Source: Pelodera strongyloides (taxonomy: Eukaryota > Nematoda > Chromadorea > Rhabditida > Rhabditidae). Taken from it: 64,000 bases of DNA. A program made the translations under genes and the position numbers. Location of the stretch: contig JAANDG010000469.1 of NCBI GenBank assembly GCA_036852015.1, forward strand, positions 51,001 through 115,000. Direction: 5' to 3'. A model generated the notes under the pieces. It made no database searches. It saw nothing but the letters and a program-made list of their open reading frames with translations, and was not told the DNA's origin. Shown here piece after piece: positions 45,301 to 58,438 of the stretch. How positions within the stretch are numbered: position 1 is the first letter of the stretch; each line of letters starts with the position of its first letter.

Positions 45301-48300
45301 TCCGGGCGTTGATCCGGCCAAGGTGAATACACAGAATTCAGTCGAACTGGAGACCGCTATAGACCGACACGAAGGCTTCTGGCATCAGGTCGAAGGAGTC
45401 TATATTGAGGTGGGATTTTGTGCGAAGTATTAACTTTTTTTGGCTTTCTGTTACTTGAAATACTGGTTACTGGACTTCTGTGCAAGTGAACTTGTTTGGC
45501 TTGGTTCCGTGGAATGGTGGAATTGAATATTGAGGGGATTGTGTGCGTGGAATACCAGTAGTTGAAGGTTCCTGTGGTGTTTTCCCGTAACTATTACTAC
45601 TCGTTGTTGATTTATGCATGGTTTATTTATTCACTGTAACATGGCGTTTTTGTGCTTGGAATATTTTCAAGTTTTTATTGTGCTTTTCGATTAAAGTGAG
45701 TGTGGTGGGCATCCGGATGGAATCAACGTAAAAAAAACAATAAAAGGGTGGCACAGATGTACCGAAACAAATTTGTTTAAGAGGAAGATAGAGAGAGAGA
45801 TAATTAGATGAAAGAAAGTATGTATTATTGAATGTTTGCATTCCTTGTTCAGGCCGTAAACCATGGATCCCACCTTATCCAGGCGATGAAGGGTGCGGGC
45901 GTGGACGATGCCGCGGCCAGAGAGAAGATCAACGGACTATCCAGAGCACACAAGCAATTGGTGGAAACATGGACGCAGAGAAAGGTAATTGTTTGTTTAT
46001 TATATTGTGTCAGGATTGATGTATATTGGGGGTGGGGTGGGGCTTAGTACTTAATTGTTGTTTCTAGTTGATATGTGTTGTGTTCGTTTTTGGACAGTGT
46101 CTTTTTTTTTAGGAGAGCAGGTAGACTTAGCCCCTAACGCTAATGATTTGTTAATTTTTGTATTTTCTTTCGCGTCAGTTAGGAATTAGCAATTGAACCT
46201 TTCACGATATACGGTATTGTTTTGTCTTGTCGGTAGTTTTGTAAATTTGTAAGGATTTTTTTTATTTTTGACTAGTTGAATCTTTCACATTCCAGGTTCT
46301 TCTGCATTCTCTGCTGGCTCTGATCGCCTTCCAAACGGACACACAACAAGTGGTTGAATGGCTACACGAACATGGGGAACCGTACCTGGCCAGGAATACT
46401 GCGATTGGTATGGGAATGGGTTATACTCTTTATTTTTGAGTTAATCATTTAAATCGTTTTAGTAGTACTATAACAGTGTACTCGAAATAGCGAGGAATTT
46501 TGTTATTGGTATGTATTAGGCTTTATTTTTGAGTTCATCGTTTAAATCGTTTTCGTACTACCATAATATTATACTCGAAATAAGGAATACTACTGTTGGT
46601 ATGTATTTGGTCTTTATTTGGGCTCCTTAGCTAAAAAGCATTGATTGTCTTGATCAGCGCTCTATTCATATTTGGTATCCGTTTATAGAAAATGAATGTT
46701 GTATTGGGGATTGGTTGATTGGGTCATTGTTTTGCTGTCTGTGTGAATAGTTAATTTTTAATGAATATTATTATAATGGTTTGCTGAACGTATATAAAAA
46801 CACACGTTCAGATGGTTAGTAGGTAACTAATTGTGTCTTTCATAAACCGTTTCCTTTTTAGGTGACAATTTGGAACAAGCAAAAAATTTCCAGCGAAATC
46901 ACTCACATTTCCGAAATATTGCCAATAACACATACACGAATGCGGACAAATTGTTCAAAGCGAGTCGGACCATTATTCAGTCAGGTAGATGGTTTTCGCG
47001 GGTTGAATCACGATGTTTCGTCACTGTTTTATATTGTCCCATTTGGGGGTTGAGTAATCGTAATTCGTAGTTCCTTGCTGCAATTTGCCACTGTTTTACG
47101 TAGGATCCTGAATGAGGATGCTAGTCTTCATATCCCTTTAAGCGTCTGTAACTGTTGCTTCCTTCTGTCTGGTCTGACGTCTTTTTAACTCACACGTATT
47201 GTGGTATGAGTTGCGCTTAGGAGAATGTTCTTGTTCTTTTTCACAAATATACGCATGCCCAATAGCATAAGTTACAGTTTTAATTAGGCTCTTAAAACGA
47301 TCGTAACTCATAACTCTGTGTAGGTGTGAGCGACGCGGAGAAAATGCGACAGCTCGTTGGCGATCTCGATCTCCGGATCCATCGTTTCAAGCAGCGAGTG
47401 GACACGAGGTTCCAATTGCTCAACCAATCCGTGAGTATATTTGATGACACTATAAATGGCCATAGGTTATAGGTGATACCCGTGCAATGCAACAAGCAAT
47501 CAGCTGTTGCGCGGGGGAAAGGACCATGACCTAAGGCCAATTACCCTATGGCCATTTCTTGCCCTATACACCTATGTCCCTGGCCCTATGGCCACTTATT
47601 GCTCAATGTCCTAGATTTACTCTAGTTTTTGGATAGTAGGACTGCAGTTTTTGATGGTGTTAGAGTACAAAGTTGTAAACAATATCATAATATTATTTCG
47701 CAACTGCTTTCAAAACAATGAACGTCTTGATCTTCCGTGAAGTTATCAATCATTTTGTGTACTCTAGATGCTGTTCCACACTCATTATACGGAATTGATG
47801 ACGTGGTACACGGATACGGAACGTCGGTATGCGGACTTGACTATCGATACTTCGGTGCGTTTTTATTTATTTAATGAGATTGTTGTTTCTGGTTTCAGAG
47901 GGACGACTTTACATTCTTGCGGGGAATTTCTCATATGTGCCTCCAGTGCACTACGCTTTAAACGATATTTAAGTCTTGTGATTCTTGTGTGATGTGTGAC
48001 CAAATGAGTATATCTTGCAAGGGTTTGTACATTTGTTCCTATGTCCGTATCTTACATTTGTTCTTTTTCAGGTGGAAGTTTGCGAGCAAAACAAGGAACG
48101 CTGGCTGTTGGAAAGCGATGGAACTGCTCAGGTAATGTCTTTGTTTTGTTTGTGGTTCAGTTTGTGTTTTTGCTTTCGAGGGAGTTCTAACCAGATGGTT
48201 CATGCGTAATAGCGTAATTCTACACCGTTTGCCCAGATTTACCATGGTCCATGGACACATAGATTTCTACCTCATCTATACGTTTTGTCACAGTGCTGAT

Positions 48301-51300
48301 GTTTACAATAAAAAAACACAAAGGATAGATGCTGACTGGCTGACTCATTTGCTTTTTTATTAGTGGTGGGTTAGCGATTTATCTAGTGCTGCATAGGTAT
48401 TTAGCAGGGGTAGTGTATCACTGTATCTTATCGTACTGTATTAGATTACGATGAGATATAATTGACGTACTGTAGATACCTTTTTCACGCCTAACTTGCA
48501 TACAACTTTGGGTTTATCTTCAATATCCCCTTTTAGGCGTATGCAACAACGATAAGTGAGGGGCGTCAGTTGGTGAACGCTCTTCAACAGTACGGATCGA
48601 TAAATGGAATCGATTATTCGAACACGATCAACACGATCAATGTGCTAATGGGAGAGATTGGTAGGATTTTGATCATTACTTACCACCATGACATAAACTG
48701 GTCTTGAGCTCGTAGCCATACCACCGTGTCGGAATTAGAATATTAGGTATGGTGAATCAGAAAGGTATCAAAAAGAGATACAAGTTTGGGAAACACTACA
48801 TATATTTGGAACGTGGTTTTGCGCTTTTGCCGCCGAGTTTTATGCCCTGCTTACCACGTCTTGACGTCTTTGATTTTTGAGTTTCTACTGAAACACATTG
48901 TTTTGCATGATTTTTTTAGCTTTGATTTTCTCTTGCTCTTGTTAGAGACTTACACTTTTTGTTCATTTTTAGACCAACGCAACGGCTGCCTCACAGAGCA
49001 GTGGACGAGTAGACGTCTTTTACTTCAAATTGCATTCAAATTTGCTTGTTTGTTGTTCGAAACGAAGGAGATTTTGTCACAAATCAGGGTTTGTTTTGAT
49101 TAATATCAGTTGTTTAAAGGAAATTGTATACAAATTTACTCGTTTTACTGGTTGTTGTAGGTTGTAGTTACTCGAAGAATTGCTAAAATGTTTGGTATAT
49201 GTTATAGTATAAATAAATTATGTTTTATGATTTAGAACTGGGAGGAAGATATGCGTGCAATGATTGAATCAGCCACGTTTATGGAAAACGCGGAGACGGT
49301 TCAAGGGTTTCATAAGGAAAATACGATGCAGGTATGCACCACTTTGATGCAGGTATGCACTATGCACCACTTTGATGCAGGTTTGCACCACTTTGATGCA
49401 GGTTTTCACCACTTTGATGCAGGTTTGCATACATTATTTCTCTTATTATTTGTTTTGTTTGCCGTGAATTCACATCACCCATTTGACTTATTGTTATTAT
49501 CTTTAAATGAAGAAAATGGCAAGTATTAGAATGGACTTACTTTTGAAGAATGTCGGTAGTGTTCGTCATGAGTAGTACGAACCAGTTTTATCCTTTTAGG
49601 TCAAAGACGCTGTGCGAATAATTCGCCGTTCCGCTCACGACTTGTTACAAGTTTGTCCTTTTTCTTTCTTTTTTTTATTCTTAATGGTACCTTTGCACTG
49701 AGCGGAAGTGATCTTAATTGGTAGAGATACGTAGGTACGTGCAAAGGTTAGGTGTTACTTGGAGATGGGAACCAGGGAACGTACCTTATTGGGTTCAACG
49801 TTTTCCTGTTGAACAAAGTCTAAATATTTACTTTTTTTTGTGCGTATCCAATTTATAACTGAAATCAAAAATGTTTTCAAGAGCGAACATTTCGGTTTCT
49901 ACGTTTCAAACATTTGGTATAAGTAGGCAACTGTCCGCACATTTCCAAAATAAGCGCAATGTAAACACATAACATAAACGTTTGAATATACGCTTCAGAC
50001 GTTTGATATAAACATGCGCTGTTCGAAGTAGCGTTTGCAAAGTATTTGTATAGTCGCCTCAGGCGGCGATAGCCGTCTGGTATTTCATATTATAATTGTT
50101 TCCAGGCTGTTCAAGGACAACCCGAACTCGAGGGTTTGCGCACGAGAGACGGTGACTCTGTGGTTGAAATGGTCAAGCTGCATCTGGCCAAACTCGATGC
50201 CTCCGAGAATCATGTTATGAAGGTGGGCATTGGGGGAAGTGTTTGCCTTTAAAGAGATATAACTGCCCGATTTTTGAAAAGTGCGTTGGACAACTGCATT
50301 CCCATATGTTGTATGCAAATGAATATAAGTAGACTAAAAAATCGCGCGATCATACTCTGCGTGGGAATACGGTGTCCGGTATATGTTTTAAAATCGGCAT
50401 TTAGAACGCCTTAATGTACGATTTATTATATAGTAATATGGAACTCTCCGCTAGGCTAAGGAAGAATGTATTGAAATGTATCTTGAGCAGACTGAGACAT
50501 TTATTGGGGCTCTAAAATATTGCTCTGTGAAGTTGATTGGGCATTCTTCTACTTTTCATATGTACTTAGTGGTTGAACCTTATTGATACACGTCCGTTGT
50601 TGTAATATTTAAATAAGTGTTCACTGTTGCCTTTTAGTGTGCTGTAGACACAACGGCCCGTATCGAAGGAGCGCGGAAATTCCTCCATGTCAAACAACTG
50701 GCAAAAGATATGACAAGTTCGTTTTCTACCTTTCGTGCATTGGAATAGTTAGTGGGTTTATTAAACTTTATTACACTAAAGGTTATATTTACGCTTGTGT
50801 GGACCGAGCTCTTATGCCAATGAATCTGTTGATGTATCATTTTTTACCAACCTTCTTTTACCAATCAAATTAAAACGAAATACCTGCCGGTTTTTGAAAC
50901 GCATCTCAAGTACTTGCGTTCCTATGCATTTATGCAAAGTGGGGTCTAGTTTTTATTCTAATTTTTGCTCAGTTGAATTTGCTGCATAAGAAAGCAGGTG
51001 TACACAATGCGTTTCAAAAACCGGCCGGCATTTCGCTTTAATGTATTATTCGTAACTTGTTTAGCAACGTTCGAGCGTGAGGAGCGTAACCTCCAAATGA
51101 CGGGCACTATTCCTTCGTCTTTGGAAGAAGCGCTGAAGGCACAGGAAATACATGCGGAGTTCCAGAAACGAGTGGAGGTAAGTATCAGTGAAGAGAAGTA
51201 TTAGTGTTTGAAGGGTTAGGTGGGTGGTTACGCGTTAAAGAGAATATGTAGGTACTTTTTGATGTTAACATATATTAACTAGATTAGGGGCGATATTGGT

Positions 51301-54300
51301 CGTATCTTCCATTTTCGACATTGGCACTGCGTTGTGTAGTGAACAGAATTCGGTTGTTGGAATCAGACTTGGGCAGTGGTTTATTTGGAATGACTTGTTT
51401 CGATGCGCTGTAGGGCTTTTGTCGTTATTTTGGTCTTGTCTTACTTATTATGTGACTGTTTCTGAGAGTAAAGTCTATTCAAATTTTGGCCTCATTCTCA
51501 AGCGGGTAACTTTATATATTGATTTGTTTTCTATTCTTTCGATATGTGAGTATCAAAAATACTCATTACAGACGAATAACTGTGAAGCTGCCAAGGCTTT
51601 TTACAAATATTCCAATGACCTTATCCGAAGTCAGACAGTGGAAAGGAGTGCTGTGGTGGAACTAAATGAGCAGGTAGCATTATTATATTAGAACTCTGTT
51701 TTTATGTGGCCGACGGAGGCTTTACAGACCGTGAATATAGAATATTACTATCTTTCTTTGTACTCTGTCTATCAGTTGACGGCTTTGGCTTTCTTTTGGA
51801 TTACATCTTTCGGAAGTTTTTTTTTTTTATTTTGATTTTGAGTTTTCCTTCATTCAGTACTGAAGAAGAACTGAAATGATGTTATTTGGGTAGTTGAACG
51901 TTGAAATTTGTGTGGCTCCAGTTGTTGCTGAAGGAGAATCTCCAGGCTGAAGAGTCATTAACTAACTTCAACTTATTTTTTATACCTTCTGTAGGTGATG
52001 TCACGTTGGCGGCGTCTAGTCGGCTTAAGTGAGGAGCGTAATAAACTCCTGAAGGCCGCCGTCGTCTGCTACAGAACGTTTAGTACGGCCGTCGTTCCTA
52101 TACTTGCTCAGCTTGAAAAGGAGTATGCTAATGTGAGTTTATTTTTTTTTGTCCTTTAGCACCACAAATAGTGGGATGCGAGGCTTCAGGCTTTCGTAAG
52201 TATTGATCTGTCGGTTGTTTTATTAATAAATTAACCGATTGGAAATTATTTTATAGGTAGAAGAGTCGTGTTGGCTAGATACTTTCAAACGATCGTTCGT
52301 GCTTCCATTAAACCATTTTTAGAATACACGCGTATATGTACTTTGTTATACATACACTTTGTCATGGAACTTGTATGCTCAATATTTTATTTTACCTTCC
52401 TAATCTAGAATCCTGATCGTGACTGGTGCATACCGGACACGGATGTTGACGGTTCTCCTCAGGAACTTGTGGGTTTTGTGAGTAAACAACTCGCGAAACA
52501 CATGGAATTCAAGGACAGGTTTATCACAGGTAGCTTTGGTTTCACATCCGTTCATTATTACAAAGTACAAGTCGATGTGCCCATTATATGCCATTTTATG
52601 TCAAATGTTATCCACATCGGAGCTCCATATATGTAGCTGCTTGACTGAGTAGTTCTATAGAGTGGAGTAGATTGACTGTGTAGGGTTAAACTCTGTTCTT
52701 TGTTGTTAGTAATGATAAACACTCACTCACTCAAAGAAGTTGAGTGTAGGGAAGACATCAACGAAACTCAAGAGTTGCGCGCGGCAACAGTTTGGGGGTG
52801 TTTCCCGCAAAAGAATTTGATGCGCGCCGCAAAAGTTTTTTCCACCGACTCTGGTTGCCGTTTTGGTGCGGGAAACACCCCCAAACTGTTGCGGGAAACA
52901 CTCCCAAACCGTTGCCGAAAAGGTGCGGAAACGGTGCGGGAAAAGTAGCAACTGCAAAAAGAAAGCAGCGTGTTGGATTCGAACCCTACACTCTTGTTAG
53001 ATACTTTCTCTGAACAGCGCCTTAGACCACTCGGCCACACAACACATGTGAGACCTGTGCTTGCGGAAAAATATTAGTACAACAGCTGCACTTACGGCAG
53101 ATCCTCCGAGCGCTTTCAAAAACGTTGCCGAAAAGGTGCGGAAATGGTGCGGGGCGCAAGTTGCGCGCCGCACCATTTCCGCACCTTTTCGGGAAACACT
53201 TTGCGCGCCATTTCTATTCCGCGCGCATTTTGTTTCCCATTCCTTTGCGGCGCGCATTTTGTTTCCCGAAATGGTGCGGCGCGCAACTCATCGGCTCTCA
53301 GTGTGGAGACTGTTGCTCTCCTGTAGTTACCGTGTAAACGTCATCGAAATATTTCACTTTATCACTCTAGCTGGTCATTTATGTAATTTTGGTTTTTTCT
53401 GGTATGAATATACAATTTAAATCGAGAGCGGTTCACGCTATGTTACATTATTTGTAGCTGTAATATGAAACGAATCCAATAAGTTCAGGGAGGGGTCTTA
53501 CACAGACAAACAGCATGGCCGATCTTCTCGGGGACCCGGCCAAGGCCAATCAACAACTATATGTCCTCGTTCTTTTCCAGGTTGCTCCTATGCTCAGACG
53601 TCATCAGATCTTTTCCTAAAGTACCTGACCAGAACGCCTGTTCAACCTGAATACCGTCAGAGACATGAACAGAGGGTTATCCATATGAGGAACAATCTAC
53701 GAGAGCGACAAAGTCACATATTGGAAGTGGGTTATTCTTGTTTGCGAATTGATACTTGTGTCTTAAAGCGAAGTACCGGCCCGTTTTTGAAACACATCGA
53801 GTAAACCCGCATTCTTATGCAGCTTATGCAAATGAACATAAATTAGAATGAGCTAGATTCAAGCAAATTAGCATAAATACGTAAGAATTCAGTTATCCAC
53901 GATGCGTTTCAAAAACCGCATGGTATCTCGCTTTAAGCCTTGACAGACGGAGAAAGATTTGTGAAGAGGGATCTTCATGCATATGTTAGGGGTTAGAGTT
54001 GACGCCAAATTGCGTCTTGAATGTAGGTAGACTCAATCGGTCGTTATATCGAAGGAACTGATTTATGTATATCTGGTTCATGTCATTGTTTTGGGTTTAG
54101 ATTTAGATTGTTATTGTGTGTTATATTTTTTGAAAGAGTGCGCCGCTTAGAATTCGCGATGGAAAAAACGTAGAGGAAATGATTTGGAAGTTGTTATTAG
54201 CTTTCGAACTTGCTTTCAGTTATGGACGCGCAAGAAGAAACAACTCGACCGGTGTCATCAATACGTGCTGACCGATGCTTCTAAACAACAGATCCTAGAC

Positions 54301-57300
54301 TGGATTAATGGAGAGGGTGAAGCCAAGCTGTCCAGGTATGCGCTTTTATTTTTGTAATAGATTCATTAATTTTTATAAAAAAAATGGTATTAGAGCCAGA
54401 TTTTATGTTTATCTGACTCACTCAATGAGTGTGCCATGAGTCTGTATCTGTAGTCTAGGCAGTGTGCAGTAGAACCGATATGGCAACATTCAGTAAATCT
54501 AGGTAAAGACGAACTTTAAAGCGAAATACCGGCCGGTTTTTGAAACACCGGGTAGACCAGCATTGTTGTGCAGCTGCAGCTTATGCAAATGAACACAAAT
54601 TAGGATAAAAAATCGAGCAGATTAGCATAAATATGCAAGAATTCAGTTGTCCACGATGCGTTTCAAAAACCGGCCGGTATTTCGCTTTAATAGGAAAAAG
54701 CGATAATAATCTAACGTCTGTCTAATAACCGTGTTTCAGATTCTGTCGACATGCTAGCGCAAATTTGCGAAAGGAGGAGCTTGCCCCAATCATAGAGGAC
54801 TTCCAGACCTTCAAGATCACTGTTAAGGTGCGTACAATAGGTGTTTATAGTTTATGTTTATTTTTTATTTTATTCAAATTGATGAGATGCTGTTGTAATG
54901 ATCATTGATCGAGATCCAAGATGAACAATTGCGAACAATTGGGGGACGTTCACTCTAATGGTGTTAGGTTAGGTTAGCTGCCCATACAAAGGTCACGGGT
55001 TCGATTCCTTCCGCAGGCGCTCATACTCTACCAGAGATGTCAAAGCGAAATACTGGCCGGTTTTTGAAACGCATTGCGTACACCGGCTTTATTATGCAGC
55101 ATATGCAAATGAGCCAAAATTAGAATAAATACTAGGCCCCAATTAGACCCCACTTCGCATAAATGCATAGGAATGCAAGTACTTGAGATGCGTTTCAAAA
55201 ACCGGCCGGTATTTCGCTTTAAGTGTTAAGACGATTAGAGTGCGAGCTGGACAAATGCGCAATCTGTGCTTTAATGGGATACTTTTACCTTTTTTTATCT
55301 AGGCTATATCCTACAGAATTATAGAATTCCTTTTTTTTCAGGAACAACGTGCCAATATTCAGACGATGTTGAGAATAGCACAAGAGATGACAGAGGAGAA
55401 CCAGCAGCACGCCGATGACATAAAGAATTGCATGGCCGTAGTTAGGAGAAGGTTAGGGTTACTGTACTTTTACTTTCAAGTCTTACTGTAATGGTATAAC
55501 GTTTGAGACTGTTGTACGTGCCTGTCGTGTATTTTCGTATTTACGTATTTAAGTAATGTGTTTTTTTTCATTGGATTTGGATGGATACAGCCTTTTTGCA
55601 TTAAATTTCGTTGTTAGTAAGTTGTGTAGTGTAATCATAATTTGTTTCACTGCCGGGCATGATAATATCCAAACTTTGGGCCCTAGGGGTGGTTTGTTTG
55701 TATGTATATGTAATAGGTATACTCAGCAAAACAATCGAGAACCACTCCTTGCGGTTCTTTAATTCCATACCTTTGATTCTTTCTATTCTTTCTTTCAGTT
55801 TCGAGGAGTTCTCCTCTCGTGTGATCGACTGTGAAGAGAGTTTGAAGGGAGGCACCAAACCTATTACGGTTAGTTTTCGTTTCCAACCAATTTACTATGT
55901 TTAATATTGTGTCTTCTCGTCATGCTAATTCTCTTTGAGACTTGCTCTGTGGTATTTATTATGTGGATGAGGTGTGTTTAAGCTTAAGTTGGCAAACAAT
56001 AACTTTGACTTTTAAAATTAAATATTTACGAACTTTTTTAAACTTCAGCGAGATGAATTGTCGCTGGACCGGCATTCGGACACATCGGTCGAAGATAAGA
56101 TGAGCAGTAGCCGACGGGACGTGGACTCCAAGATGCGGTGGGTGGGGTGGTGTAGTGGTTAGTGGGATAAGACTCCAGTCTGGGAACGCGGGTTCGGTTC
56201 CTTGCCGTGTCGGACATTTGTTGTGAGATTTTGCTTCTTTTGACTTTTTCCTAATGTGTAGGAACTAGGAATTACGTTTCTTTTATTTGTGAGTGTTTGT
56301 TGAAACACATTTCAAGCAGAAATCCGTATTTACAACAAAATATTCAAATTCATTTGTAGTTGCTAGCATACACTAAAAATGTGGTCGGATACTCGTAGGT
56401 TCGAACATTTTGCTCCTTTTATTGTTAGCCAGGCTATATAATAAGATAATTATGTAAATTGCTTGATAATTACGAGCAGTTGTTCTTCGTAACTTAAAAA
56501 ATGGGGTTTCAAGCCGGCGCTCCTTTCATTTTTCGATAGGCCTAGTTTATTTTTTACGTGGTGTACTAGAGCTGTTTTGCCCTAGTATATTGAGTGTGTT
56601 TAGTTTTACCTGTTTGTAAAGAGTGGCGGACTTCCTTCGAGTTAGGATTAACACTAGTAGCATTACACTATTTCTAAACCGGAAGCAGTGTTTGGTGCGT
56701 AGTGCCCCACGCCAGTTGGTAGACATATCCATAACTATACTACGTGTTAGCGTATACAGATGCCTAATTAGTGCCCTCGTCATAAAGTAGTAGAAAGATT
56801 TGTTTGTTTTGAGTAGAACGAGTATTTGTTTTTGCCTCCGATAGTTTCAAATGTCCGAAATACTTTGATTGCTATTAAGAATAGGCACGAGAGTATCTGT
56901 TGGTAAGCTGCAAAGATTTAATAAATTCCATGAAACATGCCCTTTTTTTAGTTTCCCAAGTGTTATTTTTATTCACAAGACTTTTTTTAGTAATATGATG
57001 CTGGTAATTAGGGTTACTAACATAAAGATAATTTATCAAAAAGTACATGGGTCTTGGAACTAAATTGCTGAGTCTCTTGGTAGTGTAAGTTATGATAAAG
57101 TGGTTGGTAACTAGAACATTGATGATAATATTGACGATAATTTCATTCGGGTTTTCCATCAAAAGTACCAACTAAGCCAGTAGTTGAATTTTTTTATTCC
57201 CTGTAAGAAACATTCTCATTTTCATAATAATGTTATAGCAACGGAAAACTAAATGTAGCAATTTTGTAGTGTATCTATCATTTTGCTGTTACCTTTTTAC

Positions 57301-58390
57301 TGTCTTTGTTTATTTGAAAACTGTTGCAATTTCCTACTCCTTATCTGATTATGAGTTCTTTAACTTTGCATACAGACCAGCCTTCCTGCCTCGTCTTATC
57401 TGGGGGGGGGGACTGTTTGTCTATTGACCTTCCCCTGTATTTAATCTGTGTTTATTTTCTGATTCGTTTTCTACCCACATTGTACACTCCTTAGTGTTTA
57501 TTTTTATCCACTCCTTACTGTTTCTTTTATATACTTTTTCTACGTAAGTTCTACATTCTTCGTATTGTGTACAAGGATTGACTTAGAAACATCTATGCTA
57601 TCAGAATTTACTAAATAATGAGATACGCTAACTATATCATCGAGCCATTGACTATTTATTCGGCGCTGAAGAGCAGGTGTGGTTTTAGAATGAATTCGGT
57701 TGATAGTTTATAGAACTTGTGCTTTTTGATGGGATGAAAAATTATTTTCTTCCTTCGAATTTCACCATAGGACAGGAACAAGTATATTAGTATATAGATT
57801 TGCCTAATTTCTACGTATTATTTTTGTCAATCAGTTAAGTCGCGATTGTGGTCAGTCATGATTTTATGTGGATTAATTAACGATAACCAACCATAAGCGC
57901 ACTCTAAGTGTGGACGTAAAAACGTTATTAAATCGAATATTCAAAGTTGAGGAACGAAAGGGAGGTACTGAAGGACAGCGATTCATAGTACCTCAAATGT
58001 GAGAAGGGTTTAGGGTTGAAGATACCTTAGTAATGGGAATGGATACGGTATTAGTGGACAACTTGTCTTACTGTAGTTCTCAATTCTTAAAGCGAAATAC
58101 CGGCCGTTTTTTGAAACACATCGTGGACAACTGCATTCTTATGTATTTATGCGAAGTGGGTTTTTTTTTTAGCTAAATTATGCTCATTTGATATGACGCA
58201 TAAGAATAAAAGTTTCAAAAACCGGCCGGTATTTCGCTCTGATAGCAGAATATAACTTTTTCGTTTTCAGAGAGCCCATGCGCGAACTTGTAAAATCGGA
58301 GCGGGATTACGTGGATGATTTGTCGCGGTGTTGTCGGGTAAGTGGGGAATTATTATTATACTAATAATACTACTAATAATAATAATAACA

Positions 58391-58438
<48 letters not shown>

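Larger units (their letters stand above)
42802..56137 (+). other. unc-73: unc-73: spectrin-repeat region exons
   Basis: Twenty-nine exons (42802-42927, 43232-43329, 43519-43606, 43895-44017, 44296-44376, 44809-44922, 45269-45409, 45853-45984, 46296-46407, 46862-46984, 47324-47430, 47768-47854, 48072-48131, 48537-48660, 48973-49088, 49236-49331, 49600-49650, 50106-50222, 50638-50716, 51065-51177, 51572-51673, 51995-52132, 52409-52529, 53581-53726, 54220-54335, 54740-54827, 55342-55451, 55799-55868, 56049-56137) encode about 1,020 helical residues. Repeats show the spectrin pattern of a Trp near helix A and heptads: KMWDARRLELENSYQLKLF, LVETWTQRK, VEWLHEHGEPYL, RKKKQLDRCHQYVL. In Trio this rod scaffolds partners and inhibits the first exchange domain. 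Confidence 0.88.

Noticed and set aside
52700..53420. Several overlapping frames of 60-119 codons on both strands
   Set aside because: They arise from stop-poor GC-rich repeats of the inverted-repeat element.
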